From Cytophagales bacterium UBA2561 (GTDB taxonomy: Bacteria > Bacteroidota > Bacteroidia > Cytophagales > Thermoflexibacteraceae), in the NCBI GenBank assembly GCA_002340355.1, contig DDLX01000040.1, positions 186,001 through 250,000 of the forward strand: 64,000 nucleotides of DNA, given 5' to 3'. This document shows positions 27,223-35,582 of this stretch, piece by piece. The notes beneath the pieces are model-generated. The model worked only from the letters and a program-made list of their open reading frames with translations, had not been told where the DNA came from and searched no databases. The position numbers and the translations under genes are program-made. Each line of letters opens with the position of its first letter. Position 1 is the first letter of the stretch.

Positions 27223-27252
27223 CCCTCATAGCTTTTTTCAGTCCTATGAGGG
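27223..27252 (+). terminator. Hairpin between mvaD and the GHMP kinase gene
   Basis: CCCTCATAG (27223-27231) and CTATGAGGG (27244-27252) form a perfect 9-bp stem. The following tract is A-rich with few T, so on the plus strand it may only attenuate transcription. Confidence 0.5.
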
Positions 27253-27290
27253 GCTAAAAATTTAGATATACCTCGAAACCCAAAACACCA

Positions 27291-28238
27291 ATGACCAACG
27301 GTTCCCCTTCCTTTTGTTCCAAGATTTTATTATTTGGAGAATATAGTATCATTATTCATTCAAAGGCTTTGACTGTCCCCTACGACTTATTCGAAGGGCG
27401 GCTACTTTTACGAAATATTACCGATAATAGCAAAGGTATCCAACAATCTAACCGAGAATTAGAAGCCTTCTCGGAATATCTCAAGCTCAAGCTCGAAAAC
27501 AATGAACTTAGTGCAGACTTTGACACGACCTCTTTAGATTTTGATATTGCTCAAGGACTTTATTTTCAGTCTAATATCCCTCAAGGCTTTGGGGTCGGAA
27601 GCTCTGGCGCATTGACCGCCGCCCTCTACGAACGCTATGTCGACGATAAAATTCAAGTCAATGGGACACCCAATAATGAGGTGATTTTGAAGCTTAAAAA
27701 AGTTTTTGGAGAAATGGAATCACATTTTCATGGTTCAAGTTCAGGAGCTGATCCTTTGAGTTGTTACCTCAGAAAACCCTTACTTTTTCGCTCCAAAACC
27801 CAAATTGAAGCCACATCAATTCCTGATTATTCCGCAGGAAATGGAGCTGTTTTTTTGTTAAATACGGCTCGTCCTCGCAAGACTGAACCCTTAGTCAATT
27901 TATTTTTGGAGAAATGTCGGCATCAAAGTTTTTTAGAATTGTGCCAAAAAGAATTGATTATTTATAATGATAATTGTATTGAAGCCTTTCTAAATGCTGA
28001 GCATACAAAATTATTTGAAAATCTAACTTTAATTTCTCAGTTTCAAATTCAATATTTTCAGCCTATGATTCCGACTTTGTTTCGACAAGCATGGAAAGAA
28101 GGCTTAGAATCAGGACTTTATACCTTAAAGCTTTGCGGAGCAGGAGGAGGGGGATTTATCTTAGGATTTACCCAAAATTTCCGTGAAACTCGTAAAATGT
28201 TACGGAATTACCCAATTCGGATGGTTTATCGGATCTGA
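27291..28238 (+). CDS. GHMP kinase, probable mevalonate kinase
   Basis: 315 residues. FCSKILLFGEYSIIIHSKAL at the N-terminus (motif 1, read as two parts), IPQGFGVGSSGALTAALYE (motif 2, ATP loop, about 97-115), FHGSSSGADPLSCYL (about 147-161, with the catalytic Asp) and KLCGAGGGGFILGF (motif 3, about 277-290) define a mevalonate-kinase-like GHMP enzyme. With mvaD just upstream, phosphorylation of mevalonate is the likely reaction; phosphomevalonate kinase is the alternative. The C-terminus is normal. Confidence 0.82.
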   Translation: MTNGSPSFCSKILLFGEYSIIIHSKALTVPYDLFEGRLLLRNITDNSKGIQQSNRELEAFSEYLKLKLENNELSADFDTTSLDFDIAQGLYFQSNIPQGFGVGSSGALTAALYERYVDDKIQVNGTPNNEVILKLKKVFGEMESHFHGSSSGADPLSCYLRKPLLFRSKTQIEATSIPDYSAGNGAVFLLNTARPRKTEPLVNLFLEKCRHQSFLELCQKELIIYNDNCIEAFLNAEHTKLFENLTLISQFQIQYFQPMIPTLFRQAWKEGLESGLYTLKLCGAGGGGFILGFTQNFRETRKMLRNYPIRMVYRI

Positions 28239-28301
28239 GTTAAATATTTCCATTTTACCTACTTAAGACTTTTGCTTTGCCGTTAGCTATATTTCCATAG
28301 T

Positions 28302-28607
28302 CTACTGGTTTTCAGTATCTTCATTCGATGGAAGTAGGTCAACCAATCTTTGATGAAGTTCAGTTTCGAGTGCCAAAATTTCACGGAGGGCTTCGGTATC
28401 AGTATAATTTCCCTGCATAACTTCTTCATCTTCAATTCCTAAAACCGCCAAAATTTCATCCAAACGTTTTAGGGTAACTTCAAATTTTCCACTTTCTAAA
28501 TTCGAATAAGCAGGTGCAGAAATTCCCAGCTTTTCCGCAATTTCTTTCTGCGAAAGTCCTTGACTTTTTCGGCTATTTTTTATGATTTTTAATAGTTTAT
28601 TTTTCAT
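28302..28607 (-). CDS. XRE-family HTH regulator
   Basis: 101 residues. A Cro/CI-type helix-turn-helix spans about 7-60 (SQGLSQKEIAEKLGISAPAYSN, read as SQKEIAEKLG plus ISAPAYSNLESGK). The C-terminal tail is acidic and leucine-rich (EALREILALETELHQRLVDLL) and may dimerise. It is transcribed away from a MITE that begins 26 bp upstream, so its promoter may lie in the element or have been displaced by it. Targets are unknown. Confidence 0.85.
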   Translation of the reverse strand: MKNKLLKIIKNSRKSQGLSQKEIAEKLGISAPAYSNLESGKFEVTLKRLDEILAVLGIEDEEVMQGNYTDTEALREILALETELHQRLVDLLPSNEDTENQ

Positions 28608-28633
28608 TTAAATATTTGTACTTCATCAAAAAA

Positions 28634-28779
28634 ACACTCTACCCTCCTAAAATTCTATTGATTTACAAATCATTCATTATCATTGAGATAAAACCAAATT
28701 TAATTTTTCCATAGCAGTGGGTTTTAAATAATTTTAATACTAATATATTTTATAAATTATTCTTAGTAGGGTAGGGTGT
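28634..28779. mobile_element. MITE, family with TACTCTACC ends (copy 1)
   Basis: The terminal inverted repeats are ACACTCTACCCTCCTAA (from 28634) and TTAGTAGGGTAGGGTGT (to 28779). The interior matches the other copies: TTGATTTACAAAT, AAATTTAATTTTTCCATAGC, and AATACTAATATATTTTATAA near the right end. The central palindrome has lost its second half here. It lies between the two XRE regulator genes. No clean target duplication is visible. Other copies are at 29811-29971 and 56568-56742. Confidence 0.78.
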
Positions 28780-28820
28780 CTTCAAATACCAACAAATATT
28801 GAATCATATTCAAGTTAATA

Positions 28821-29225
28821 CTACTTCTTAGCGGAAAGTTGGTCTAATATTTTATATAGTTTATCTTTTTCTTCTCTCAAAAGAAGATTTTGTTCCTCTA
28901 ATCTTTTTATTTCTTCTTCTTTTTGCTTTAATAAACTAAAGTTATCATCGTGTTTTTCAGTATTTTCATTAATTTCCTCCAAACTTTTATTTTCTGAAAT
29001 CAACCAATAAATCTCACTACTATTAAAAACTTTTGATATTTTTTGAAATATTTTAAAACTTGGCTTAGACTTTACACCATCTTTTTTACCTTTTATAATA
29101 TAATGTATTGTAGTAGGATTAACCCCTATTTTTATTGAAAATGAGTTTACATTATAACCGTGTGAATTTATTAAATACTGTAATTTCTCACCTATACTTA
29201 TAATATTTTTACTATTTTCATTCAA
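28821..29225 (-). CDS. XRE-family HTH regulator with coiled coil
   Basis: 134 residues. An N-terminal helix-turn-helix (about 12-70; NVNSFSIKIGVNPTTIHYI, IKGKKDGVKSKPS) of the phage-repressor type common in Bacteroidota is followed by a long charged coiled coil (about 85-134; LLKQKEEEIKRLEEQNLLL, REEKDKLYKILDQL). The coiled coil suggests dimerisation. There are no phage genes around. It is divergent from the 82-residue gene at 29385. Confidence 0.82.
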   Translation of the reverse strand: MNENSKNIISIGEKLQYLINSHGYNVNSFSIKIGVNPTTIHYIIKGKKDGVKSKPSFKIFQKISKVFNSSEIYWLISENKSLEEINENTEKHDDNFSLLKQKEEEIKRLEEQNLLLREEKDKLYKILDQLSAKK

Positions 29226-29384
29226 AACATTTAATATTTTAGATTTGATTTTGTTAAAAATTTTTAATATGTTTGTAGCACAAAAATTAAGAGTTTAACT
29301 TTTAGAAAAGTACACTTTAGACTTCCAACAAGTCTTTTCACTGAAACTCTAAAACCAAAGTTACAAATACAAATTTTTAAAGTT

Positions 29385-29633
29385 ATGAAAACTGAAAATA
29401 ACCCCTCATTCAACAAAGACTTTTTAGAGTTTTTGAAATTGTACCAATCCGAAAATTTTGCAGAACTTTTGCATGATGCCCTATTTATTTTGTCAGTAGA
29501 TGAGGGTTCGCCTGAAGAGTTTAAACGACCTATCGCAGATGCACTTTATGCAGTACGTCATGGATTGAATCTACTGCAAACCAAATATTTACCATCTGAA
29601 AAATGGGTAGAAAACTGTAAGGGGAAGGCTTAA
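29385..29633 (+). CDS. Small helical hypothetical protein
   Basis: 82 residues, acidic and helical (FNKDFLEFLKLYQSENFAEL, LLHDALFILSVDEG, IADALYAVRHGLNLLQTKYL). No signal peptide or motif. It is divergent from the XRE gene at 28821-29225, with 159 bp between, an arrangement often seen for a repressor and its target. I do not recognise the family. Confidence 0.6.
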   Translation: MKTENNPSFNKDFLEFLKLYQSENFAELLHDALFILSVDEGSPEEFKRPIADALYAVRHGLNLLQTKYLPSEKWVENCKGKA

Positions 29634-29810
29634 ATGAGAAAATAATTCTATAATTTATTAATGATTCTCCGCAAAGCCTTATTGATTTTATTACAATTAA
29701 ATATTCTCCAATATTAGTTTCTTCTAAATCTGTTACTAAAGGCTTTAATTTTGAGTTTCTTAGTACCATATATCTAAAGTTTCTTTTATGAAATAATAAA
29801 ATACAATTCC

Positions 29811-29971
29811 TATACTACGAAAAAGTTTACAACCCATAATTTGTTTTTCCGCAGCGATGGGTTTGCAAACCCATCGCTATAGAAAGAAGACTTTTTAGCC
29901 TAATAAATAGGCTTTTAGATAGTTTTATCACTAATATATTTCTATAAATCATTTTTAGTAGGGCAGAGTAC
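29811..29971. mobile_element. MITE, family with TACTCTACC ends and 8-bp target duplication (copy 2)
   Basis: The element is flanked by ACAATTCC at 29803-29810 and again at 29972-29979, an exact 8-bp target-site duplication. The right end ATTTTTAGTAGGGCAGAGTA matches the other copies; the left end (TATACTACGAAAAAG) is a shortened form. It carries a complete central palindrome at 29844-29885 (TTTTTCCGCAGCGATGGG, then TTTGCAAA, then CCCATCGCTATAGAAA). Its right boundary is only 13 bp from the stop codon of the glycoside hydrolase gene, so it may supply that gene's 3' end. Confidence 0.85.
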
Positions 29972-29984
29972 ACAATTCCAAAAA

Positions 29985-32678
29985 TCAAATATCCGTTTTC
30001 ATCCACACTTTAAACGACCCTGTTGCCACTCCTAAATCGTAGTGTTTTCCTCCCTCAATTCTTACATATTGTTCCAAATCCGTTACTCCAAATTCATAGT
30101 CGAATTCATTTTGATTCCCGATTAGTCGCCACTTGCCTTCAGGGAAGCAAACCTGATGAAACCACGCATCGTGATCATCAACATTAATCAGAACCAGTAT
30201 TTTCTTATCGACCAAATACCCTAACAAATGCCGATTTTCAGGTTCAATAAATTGATAATAATCATCGGAAACGGATTCGGCTTGTCGAAAAATTTTCCCA
30301 TATTTACTAAGTCGAAATTTATTCAATCCTTGCCAGAAAAGGTACATTCCTCGATAATTGCACCAAATATCTTTTTGCTCAATGGTTTTGCCTACATTTT
30401 CCCAAATAAATTGATTGGGAGTCCGTAAATTATAGGTATCTCGTTTGCCATGAATATGAATTTGAGCTTTCTCTAAGAAAGGTAATTCTTTGATAATACC
30501 TTCCATATCTCCAAGTCCTTTACTCCGCAAAATTTCCGTTCCTCCGTGCGTAACAATGGGACCCAATGTCGTATAAAGTAAAACGGCTGCAATCTTAATT
30601 CGTTCTTCTTCAACACCATAGCGACCATCCCGATTAAATTTTGCAAAGCGGTCAGCCAAAGCCCAATTATCGTGAATATCCAAATAACTGATGCCACTCA
30701 GAGGAGTTTTATCCTCCCAAAACTTATTGGCAAGTGCCTGTTTAACTTCCTCTCTTTGGTCAGGATTTCCACCTGCAAAACCTCTATCAAACTTTTTATT
30801 ACGTGGAGTTCCTGTATGTCCTTTATAAGCATTCCGAGCCGCATCTTGAAAAAACATAATTGGGGCATCGTGTTTATACCAATCCCATGATGGATTGGCT
30901 TCAAAATCGGGGTCAGTCGAATCAATCCAAGGCTCACCATAAATAATAATATCCTCACCAAGAGCTTGACGTAAGGCTTTAAGTGTCTGTTTATCAACTT
31001 GTCCAGCTAAATCAATTCGAAATCCGTCCACTCCAAACTCTTCGATAAAATGCTTACATTGATCAATTAACCACCGTTGTACCATTGGTCGCTCTTCGGT
31101 TTTAATTTCATTTCCATATCCACCGAGATGTTTGAAATTTTTGGTACGATAATAATAAAGTTTATCAATCGCATTAAAATGAAAAAAATGATAAGCTTCA
31201 TCCATATTCTCGCCCGAATGATTCGGTACAATATCAATAATGACAGCAATATTTTTATCGTGAAATGCCTGTACTAAATCTCGAAATTGTTCCCGTTGTG
31301 CGCCATATTCGGTATTTTTTTGACGATAACGAGTTTCAACCGCAAAAGCATGAGTAGTTCGATAACCCCATTGATAGTTTTCTTCGGCAATGCCTAATTT
31401 TTGCATCATGGGGTCATTTTCGAATAATTCTTTCCATTTTTTCGTAGGATAATGCAAATATTCTTGTACAGGCATTAAGTGCAACACATTAATTCCTAAA
31501 TCTATCAAATAATCAAAGCCAATCTTGAAACCTTCCTTATTTCGTAACTTGGGTTTGGTCATGGCAGGAATAGTGCCTTTTTCTGACTTTTCAACAGGTA
31601 ATAAATCTGTAAAATCTTGAATATGAACTTCATAAGCAATTATATCTTCATGCTTGGGAATTCCATTTTTGAGTGGAGTTGCAGGCTTAGTGCGTTCCCA
31701 AACTCGACATTTTCCCCATGTATCGACCACTACACGAGCATAAGGGTCAGAAATATGAATTGGATTGGATTCATAAAAGTAATTTCCCTTCTCGACAGCC
31801 CCATGAACCGTATAATCGTAATAAATACCGTGCAAATTTCCTTCTACTACGGTTTCCCAAACTCCATTTTGATCTTCGGCTAATTCAATAACTTCATAAT
31901 AATCAGTACTTTCTGGTTCCTCATATAAATATAAACGTACCGAAGTAGCTCGAGGAGCAAAAAGTCGAAAAACCGTAAAATTTCCATCATCAATAACATT
32001 TGCACCTAATTCTTTATCCGAATATAATTCTCGGAACCAACCATCATACGCACAATGAGTAATTAGGCTTCGAGATGGAATAGATAGGAAATAAGCCCGT
32101 TTTAAATCCAAATTTTTGGCAGGAACAACTAAAAAATTTTCTTCCGTATTGGGTAAAACTGCCTGAATTTCATACTCTTGCCCTGAGGAATCATGTAAAG
32201 TATAAAACTCAGGTGAAAGAGGGCGTTCAAATCCATCCACAGTTGCCCAAATACTCCGAGGACGTTTGAGTTCAGCCTTGAAAACTAGAGGTAAGTTTTC
32301 AGAGATAATAGTTAAATTTCCATTTTGATAATTTGGTGCATGAAGCGGGTGTCTCCATTCAGAAATTTTTTCTCCTGTCTCTTCCTCTATATATTCTACC
32401 TTAAATTTAAACTCCGTATAGCCCGGGACAATGTGTGTATCAATATTATCACACACTAGCATCCAAATCAATTTATCTGTATCCATAGGTTGCAATTCCC
32501 ACTTTTCTCGTTCTTCTTCAATCCACCAATTTCGGAAAGTACCTGTTAGAATAATACTTTGAGGTTGGACTTTATAAAGACGAGTATCGAATAGAAAATA
32601 AGTGAGATTATTACGAAGTGCATACCCCATAAGTAACTCATTATCAGTAATTCCATCAATAGGATTAGAAAGTTCCAT
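29985..32678 (-). CDS. GH13 alpha-amylase-family enzyme, pullulanase type
   Basis: 897 residues from the ATG at 32678; two TTG codons precede it. Early domains are beta-rich carbohydrate-binding or E-set modules (about 1-330; FTVFRLFAPRATSVRLYLYE near 235-254 is a CBM48-like start). The GH13 barrel follows: AYEVHIQDFT, VLHLMPVQEY, YQWGYRTTHAFAVETRY, VIIDIVPNHSGEN, VDGFRIDLAG (nucleophile Asp), IIIYGEPW (acid/base Glu) and SYLDIHDNWALADRF (third Asp). It probably hydrolyses alpha-1,6 or mixed alpha-glucan links. No signal peptide was seen, so it may act on internal glycogen. Confidence 0.88.
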   Translation of the reverse strand: MELSNPIDGITDNELLMGYALRNNLTYFLFDTRLYKVQPQSIILTGTFRNWWIEEEREKWELQPMDTDKLIWMLVCDNIDTHIVPGYTEFKFKVEYIEEETGEKISEWRHPLHAPNYQNGNLTIISENLPLVFKAELKRPRSIWATVDGFERPLSPEFYTLHDSSGQEYEIQAVLPNTEENFLVVPAKNLDLKRAYFLSIPSRSLITHCAYDGWFRELYSDKELGANVIDDGNFTVFRLFAPRATSVRLYLYEEPESTDYYEVIELAEDQNGVWETVVEGNLHGIYYDYTVHGAVEKGNYFYESNPIHISDPYARVVVDTWGKCRVWERTKPATPLKNGIPKHEDIIAYEVHIQDFTDLLPVEKSEKGTIPAMTKPKLRNKEGFKIGFDYLIDLGINVLHLMPVQEYLHYPTKKWKELFENDPMMQKLGIAEENYQWGYRTTHAFAVETRYRQKNTEYGAQREQFRDLVQAFHDKNIAVIIDIVPNHSGENMDEAYHFFHFNAIDKLYYYRTKNFKHLGGYGNEIKTEERPMVQRWLIDQCKHFIEEFGVDGFRIDLAGQVDKQTLKALRQALGEDIIIYGEPWIDSTDPDFEANPSWDWYKHDAPIMFFQDAARNAYKGHTGTPRNKKFDRGFAGGNPDQREEVKQALANKFWEDKTPLSGISYLDIHDNWALADRFAKFNRDGRYGVEEERIKIAAVLLYTTLGPIVTHGGTEILRSKGLGDMEGIIKELPFLEKAQIHIHGKRDTYNLRTPNQFIWENVGKTIEQKDIWCNYRGMYLFWQGLNKFRLSKYGKIFRQAESVSDDYYQFIEPENRHLLGYLVDKKILVLINVDDHDAWFHQVCFPEGKWRLIGNQNEFDYEFGVTDLEQYVRIEGGKHYDLGVATGSFKVWMKTDI

Positions 32679-32802
32679 CAACAATATGAATTAGGTAGAA
32701 AATGGATATTTTGTTGGCAATATACGTCAATTGAGTAATTCTTTGGTCAAGATAATGCTATTTTTATACAAAGAAATAAACTTAAAAGATAATCAGAGTA
32801 CT

Positions 32803-33399
32803 TTAAAATTGAATATTTTGAATCGAAAAAATAGGAGCATTAAATTCTAACATCGCATTAATTATTCGGGCAAATTTGAATTTTAGTAAATCAGATACAG
32901 TAATTTTTGCTTCAAAAATCTGTTGCGTTGTTAATAAGAAGGCTCGTTGTGTTCCTTCTAAAAGTGGGGTTTTAGGAGTTAACCATTTTTTACCATCCCA
33001 AAAAACAATATTAGCATAAGACGTATCTCGAATTTGATGATTCTGACAAATTAAAATATCATCACAATCGCCTTTTTGAGTTGTTAAATTTTGTAATTCT
33101 GAGCGATTTTCATACTTTAGGGAATAGTCCAAATTATCTGAAAAAACAAGTTTTAAGGATTGTATTCTTAAAGGAGTATATGGTATAAATTCAATTTTTT
33201 GAATTTCGGTATCGTAAACTATTCGGCATTTATAAACTTGATTGGTCAGGTTTTCGGGTAAATTTTGTAGCATTTCAACAAGATTTATTTCCGAAGACTT
33301 CCCAAAAAGCTGAATCTGACTTTTGTTCATTCGTTGTTGATGAAAAATCAAATTTTTAGGGTTTCGATTTTCAATTTTTAGGGTTTCGAGTAGAAGCAT
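32803..33399 (-). CDS. Class IV aminotransferase / aminodeoxychorismate lyase-like
   Basis: A 198-residue PLP fold-type IV enzyme, shorter than usual (typical pabC about 270). LLLETLKIENRNPKNLIFHQQRM (read in two parts) is the substrate-side start. YSLKYENRSEL carries the expected PLP lysine (about residue 95). SYANIVFWDGKKWLTPKTPLLEGTQRAFLL (in pieces, about 126-155) is the cofactor-phosphate loop. Aminodeoxychorismate lyase (PabC) activity, giving p-aminobenzoate, is a reasonable guess. Its ATG directly abuts the stop of the TonB-C-like gene, so the two are coupled. Confidence 0.75.
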   Translation of the reverse strand: MLLLETLKIENRNPKNLIFHQQRMNKSQIQLFGKSSEINLVEMLQNLPENLTNQVYKCRIVYDTEIQKIEFIPYTPLRIQSLKLVFSDNLDYSLKYENRSELQNLTTQKGDCDDILICQNHQIRDTSYANIVFWDGKKWLTPKTPLLEGTQRAFLLTTQQIFEAKITVSDLLKFKFARIINAMLEFNAPIFSIQNIQF

Positions 33400-33840
33400 T
33401 TAATTAAGATGAATATGCATTGGGATAATATACTGAAATCGAACAGGTTTACCATCAATTATAGCAGGATGCCATTGGATAGTTTTAAAAGTTTCTTTTT
33501 TAAAATAAATAGGGTTTCTTTCTGGATAAATGAACTTGTAATTTGAGACAGAGCCATCTTTTTCTATTATAAATTGGATAATAATTTTGGAAATAAGACG
33601 ATGTGTCGAGGGTTTATACCTTACATCTTTTGCCAAAATTTTGAAAAATTTATGATATTTAATAGTAGGTTTTGCTATACTATCGACTTGTCCATAATTG
33701 TAAATGGCTGTATCTATCTCATTATGGGTTGAATTTTGGGCAAAAAGAGAATTACTTAATAAAAATATCCATATATAAAAGTTATCTTTATTTAAAAGTG
33801 TAAATACTGATTTTAAAAAATTCACTACTTTTTTAGCCAA
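33400..33840 (-). CDS. Small secreted protein with a TonB C-terminal-like domain
   Basis: 146 residues. A hydrophobic start (FYIWIFLLSNSLFAQ) is followed by a domain with a TonB_C pattern: KIIIQFIIEKDGSVSNYKFIYP and QWHPAIIDGKPVRFQYIIPMHI. There is no proline-rich stalk, so it is not a full TonB, but Bacteroidota carry many such TonB-C proteins. The start is probably TTG at 33840, as no in-frame ATG lies before the signal peptide. It sits between the DUF5683 gene (14 bp before) and the class IV aminotransferase gene (0 bp). Confidence 0.65.
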   Translation of the reverse strand: MAKKVVNFLKSVFTLLNKDNFYIWIFLLSNSLFAQNSTHNEIDTAIYNYGQVDSIAKPTIKYHKFFKILAKDVRYKPSTHRLISKIIIQFIIEKDGSVSNYKFIYPERNPIYFKKETFKTIQWHPAIIDGKPVRFQYIIPMHIHLN

Positions 33841-33854
33841 AATTAAACTGTAAA

Positions 33855-34502
33855 TTAATGAGGCTGAATAGCAATTCGTAGGGCAATTCCTGCGGTGGGT
33901 TGTCCGTTAATAGTCTCAAAATGAGGCTTTACCTTAAGTGCTAAATCATCTGTAATACTAAACTCATTAAGATGTGCCATCGTAGCCGCTTCCGCAATAT
34001 TAAGTACATAAACTCCCATCAATAACAAGACATAATAATCTCGATTTCGGCGATAACGGTCTCGATTACGTTTTAAACTTGCCGCATTATATCCGTTAAA
34101 CTTAGGATCAGGATCGGTAATTGGATTATTATCCAATCGATATAAGTGAGCATCCCGCAACTCCACATAATTCTGATGATCATTACTAATTGTATATCCC
34201 AAAAAACCACCAATTCCATAAATTACTGCTAAACGCAGATACCACAATTTTTTAGTATAAATCTGCCCTAAACCAGGAACCGCTGCCGAAAGCAAAGCCG
34301 CACGAGCAGGACGACTAATTCCTGTACTGTCCTTAAATAAAAATTTGGAACGTACTTTTAATTTTTGGAGAGAAGGCTGCATTTGAGTTGAATCAAGTTC
34401 AGCTAAATTTTTACGAATATCTAGACTATCTTCCTGAGCATGAAGAAATTGAAATGAAATGAAAAACAGAAGAGCAAACAACTGATATGCTAACTTATTC
34501 AA
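33855..34502 (-). CDS. DUF5683 domain protein
   Basis: 215 residues. A signal peptide (FALLFFISFQFLHAQ), a DUF5683 core (RPARAALLSAAVPGLGQIYT then KKLWYLRLAVIYGIGGFLGY, about 60-105) with one or two membrane helices, and DYYVLLLMGVYVLNIAEAAT (about 150-170) as another. It ends with KPHFETINGQPTAGIALRIAI. The role of the domain is unknown; it is widespread in Bacteroidota membrane proteins. No ATG exists between the upstream stop and the signal sequence, so TTG at 34502 is the likely start. It leads a three-gene run. Confidence 0.78.
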   Translation of the reverse strand: MNKLAYQLFALLFFISFQFLHAQEDSLDIRKNLAELDSTQMQPSLQKLKVRSKFLFKDSTGISRPARAALLSAAVPGLGQIYTKKLWYLRLAVIYGIGGFLGYTISNDHQNYVELRDAHLYRLDNNPITDPDPKFNGYNAASLKRNRDRYRRNRDYYVLLLMGVYVLNIAEAATMAHLNEFSITDDLALKVKPHFETINGQPTAGIALRIAIQPH

Positions 34503-34637
34503 GGCTTAGGGATTTTTTTGAGTAACTTTCAATGTCATTTTTTGGGAAACTAAGGAGACAAATATACGACTTAAAATCAGGATTTGAGATCTTCAAAAAT
34601 GAGCTTTAGAAAATTTAACGTCTCACTCAAAAATCCT

Positions 34638-34913
34638 CTAAACAGGCAAACGCAAATCTTTTAATAACGAAAAATCATCCACGCCTTTGGCATGTCCGTG
34701 CCAGTCAGTGGGCAAATGAGGAAGCTTTGGTTGTCCACCATCCCCACCATTTCCATCATCTTCGTCATCATCATCCCTACGAGGTGGATTGCGAGGGGAA
34801 TAATAAGGAGCGATTAACACCGATAGGCAAATAATCGTAAGCATTAACATCGGCAATAAAAGAAATCCCCACAACAACAAATGCGTAGTAATTTCTTGGA
34901 TAGAAAGCGTCAT
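34638..34913 (-). CDS. Single-pass membrane protein, acidic
   Basis: 91 residues with one strong membrane helix (LLLWGFLLLPMLMLTIICLSV, about 13-33, read as LLLWGFLLLP plus MLMLTIICLSV) followed by a very acidic, glycine-rich tail (PRRDDDDEDDGNGGDGGQPK) and LPHLPTDWHGHAKGVDDFS. No family was recognised. It stands 125 bp from the DUF5683 gene and 135 bp from the methyltransferase pair, so it is probably its own unit. Confidence 0.6.
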   Translation of the reverse strand: MTLSIQEITTHLLLWGFLLLPMLMLTIICLSVLIAPYYSPRNPPRRDDDDEDDGNGGDGGQPKLPHLPTDWHGHAKGVDDFSLLKDLRLPV

Positions 34914-35048
34914 TTTCTTGACATTTCAGGTTTTGTTGCTTTCTCATAGCAACCTCATACTCAAACAGATTGTTTACTGATCCATCTAAATATCTTAGAG
35001 GCTATTAAAAAAAAATCTGGAAGCGACTCTAAATTGGTTCTTATCATT

Positions 35049-35582
35049 TTAAGTTTTCAAAAAGCCATATTCATACACCTTCGCCTCAATTTTTTTAGCT
35101 AAAATTTTGAGCTTATTTCTCAGATTATCAATAAGTTTCATATATTTTTTATCCTTACTTTTGGAGTTCATACGACCCTTGGCATTTCGACCTTGAAAGC
35201 ACGCCCGAATATCATAAAGTGAAGCATTCACATTTATATCTTCTTGTTGATGATAGTAAATCCAAAGTATTTTTCCTGCTTCGAAAACGGCTTTGGCTTC
35301 CTCAGAAAATGCCAAAGGTGTCGTCCTTAACTTGTGAATTAGTGAGCCATTACTTTTCAATTTTCCAGCAATGAATTTACTCATAAAATTGCTTTCAAAT
35401 TTATCTTTGGCATCAATTTCCGACTCGGAGAAAGGAATCCAGTGATTTGTTCCGTCTTCTGCTGAAATTCGATTTTGTCCGTGAAATAAAGTGAATGCCA
35501 AACAATCATTTTGGAAACTGGTATCTTTTTCCCATTTTTTGTTAGGGGTTAAAAATTGGTCTCGGTCATTTAACCACGTTTG
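35049..35582 (-). repeat. Direct repeat, 3' arm of the methyltransferase pair (second copy 36600-37131)
   Basis: The last 177 or so codons of the two methyltransferase genes are almost the same at DNA level (shared words such as TTTGTCCGTGAAATAAAGTG and AATGAATTTACTCATAAAAT). Scattered differences occur about once per 15-20 bases by eye. Such arms could support homologous recombination between the genes. Confidence 0.85.

Noticed and set aside
28634..28779. Target duplication around MITE copy 1 of the 8-bp family
   Set aside because: Flanks TCAAAAAA and TCTTCAAA are only vaguely alike; not claimed.
28302..29225. Prophage or toxin-antitoxin call for the XRE pair
   Set aside because: No phage structural, integrase or toxin gene is next to them; only regulators and MITEs.
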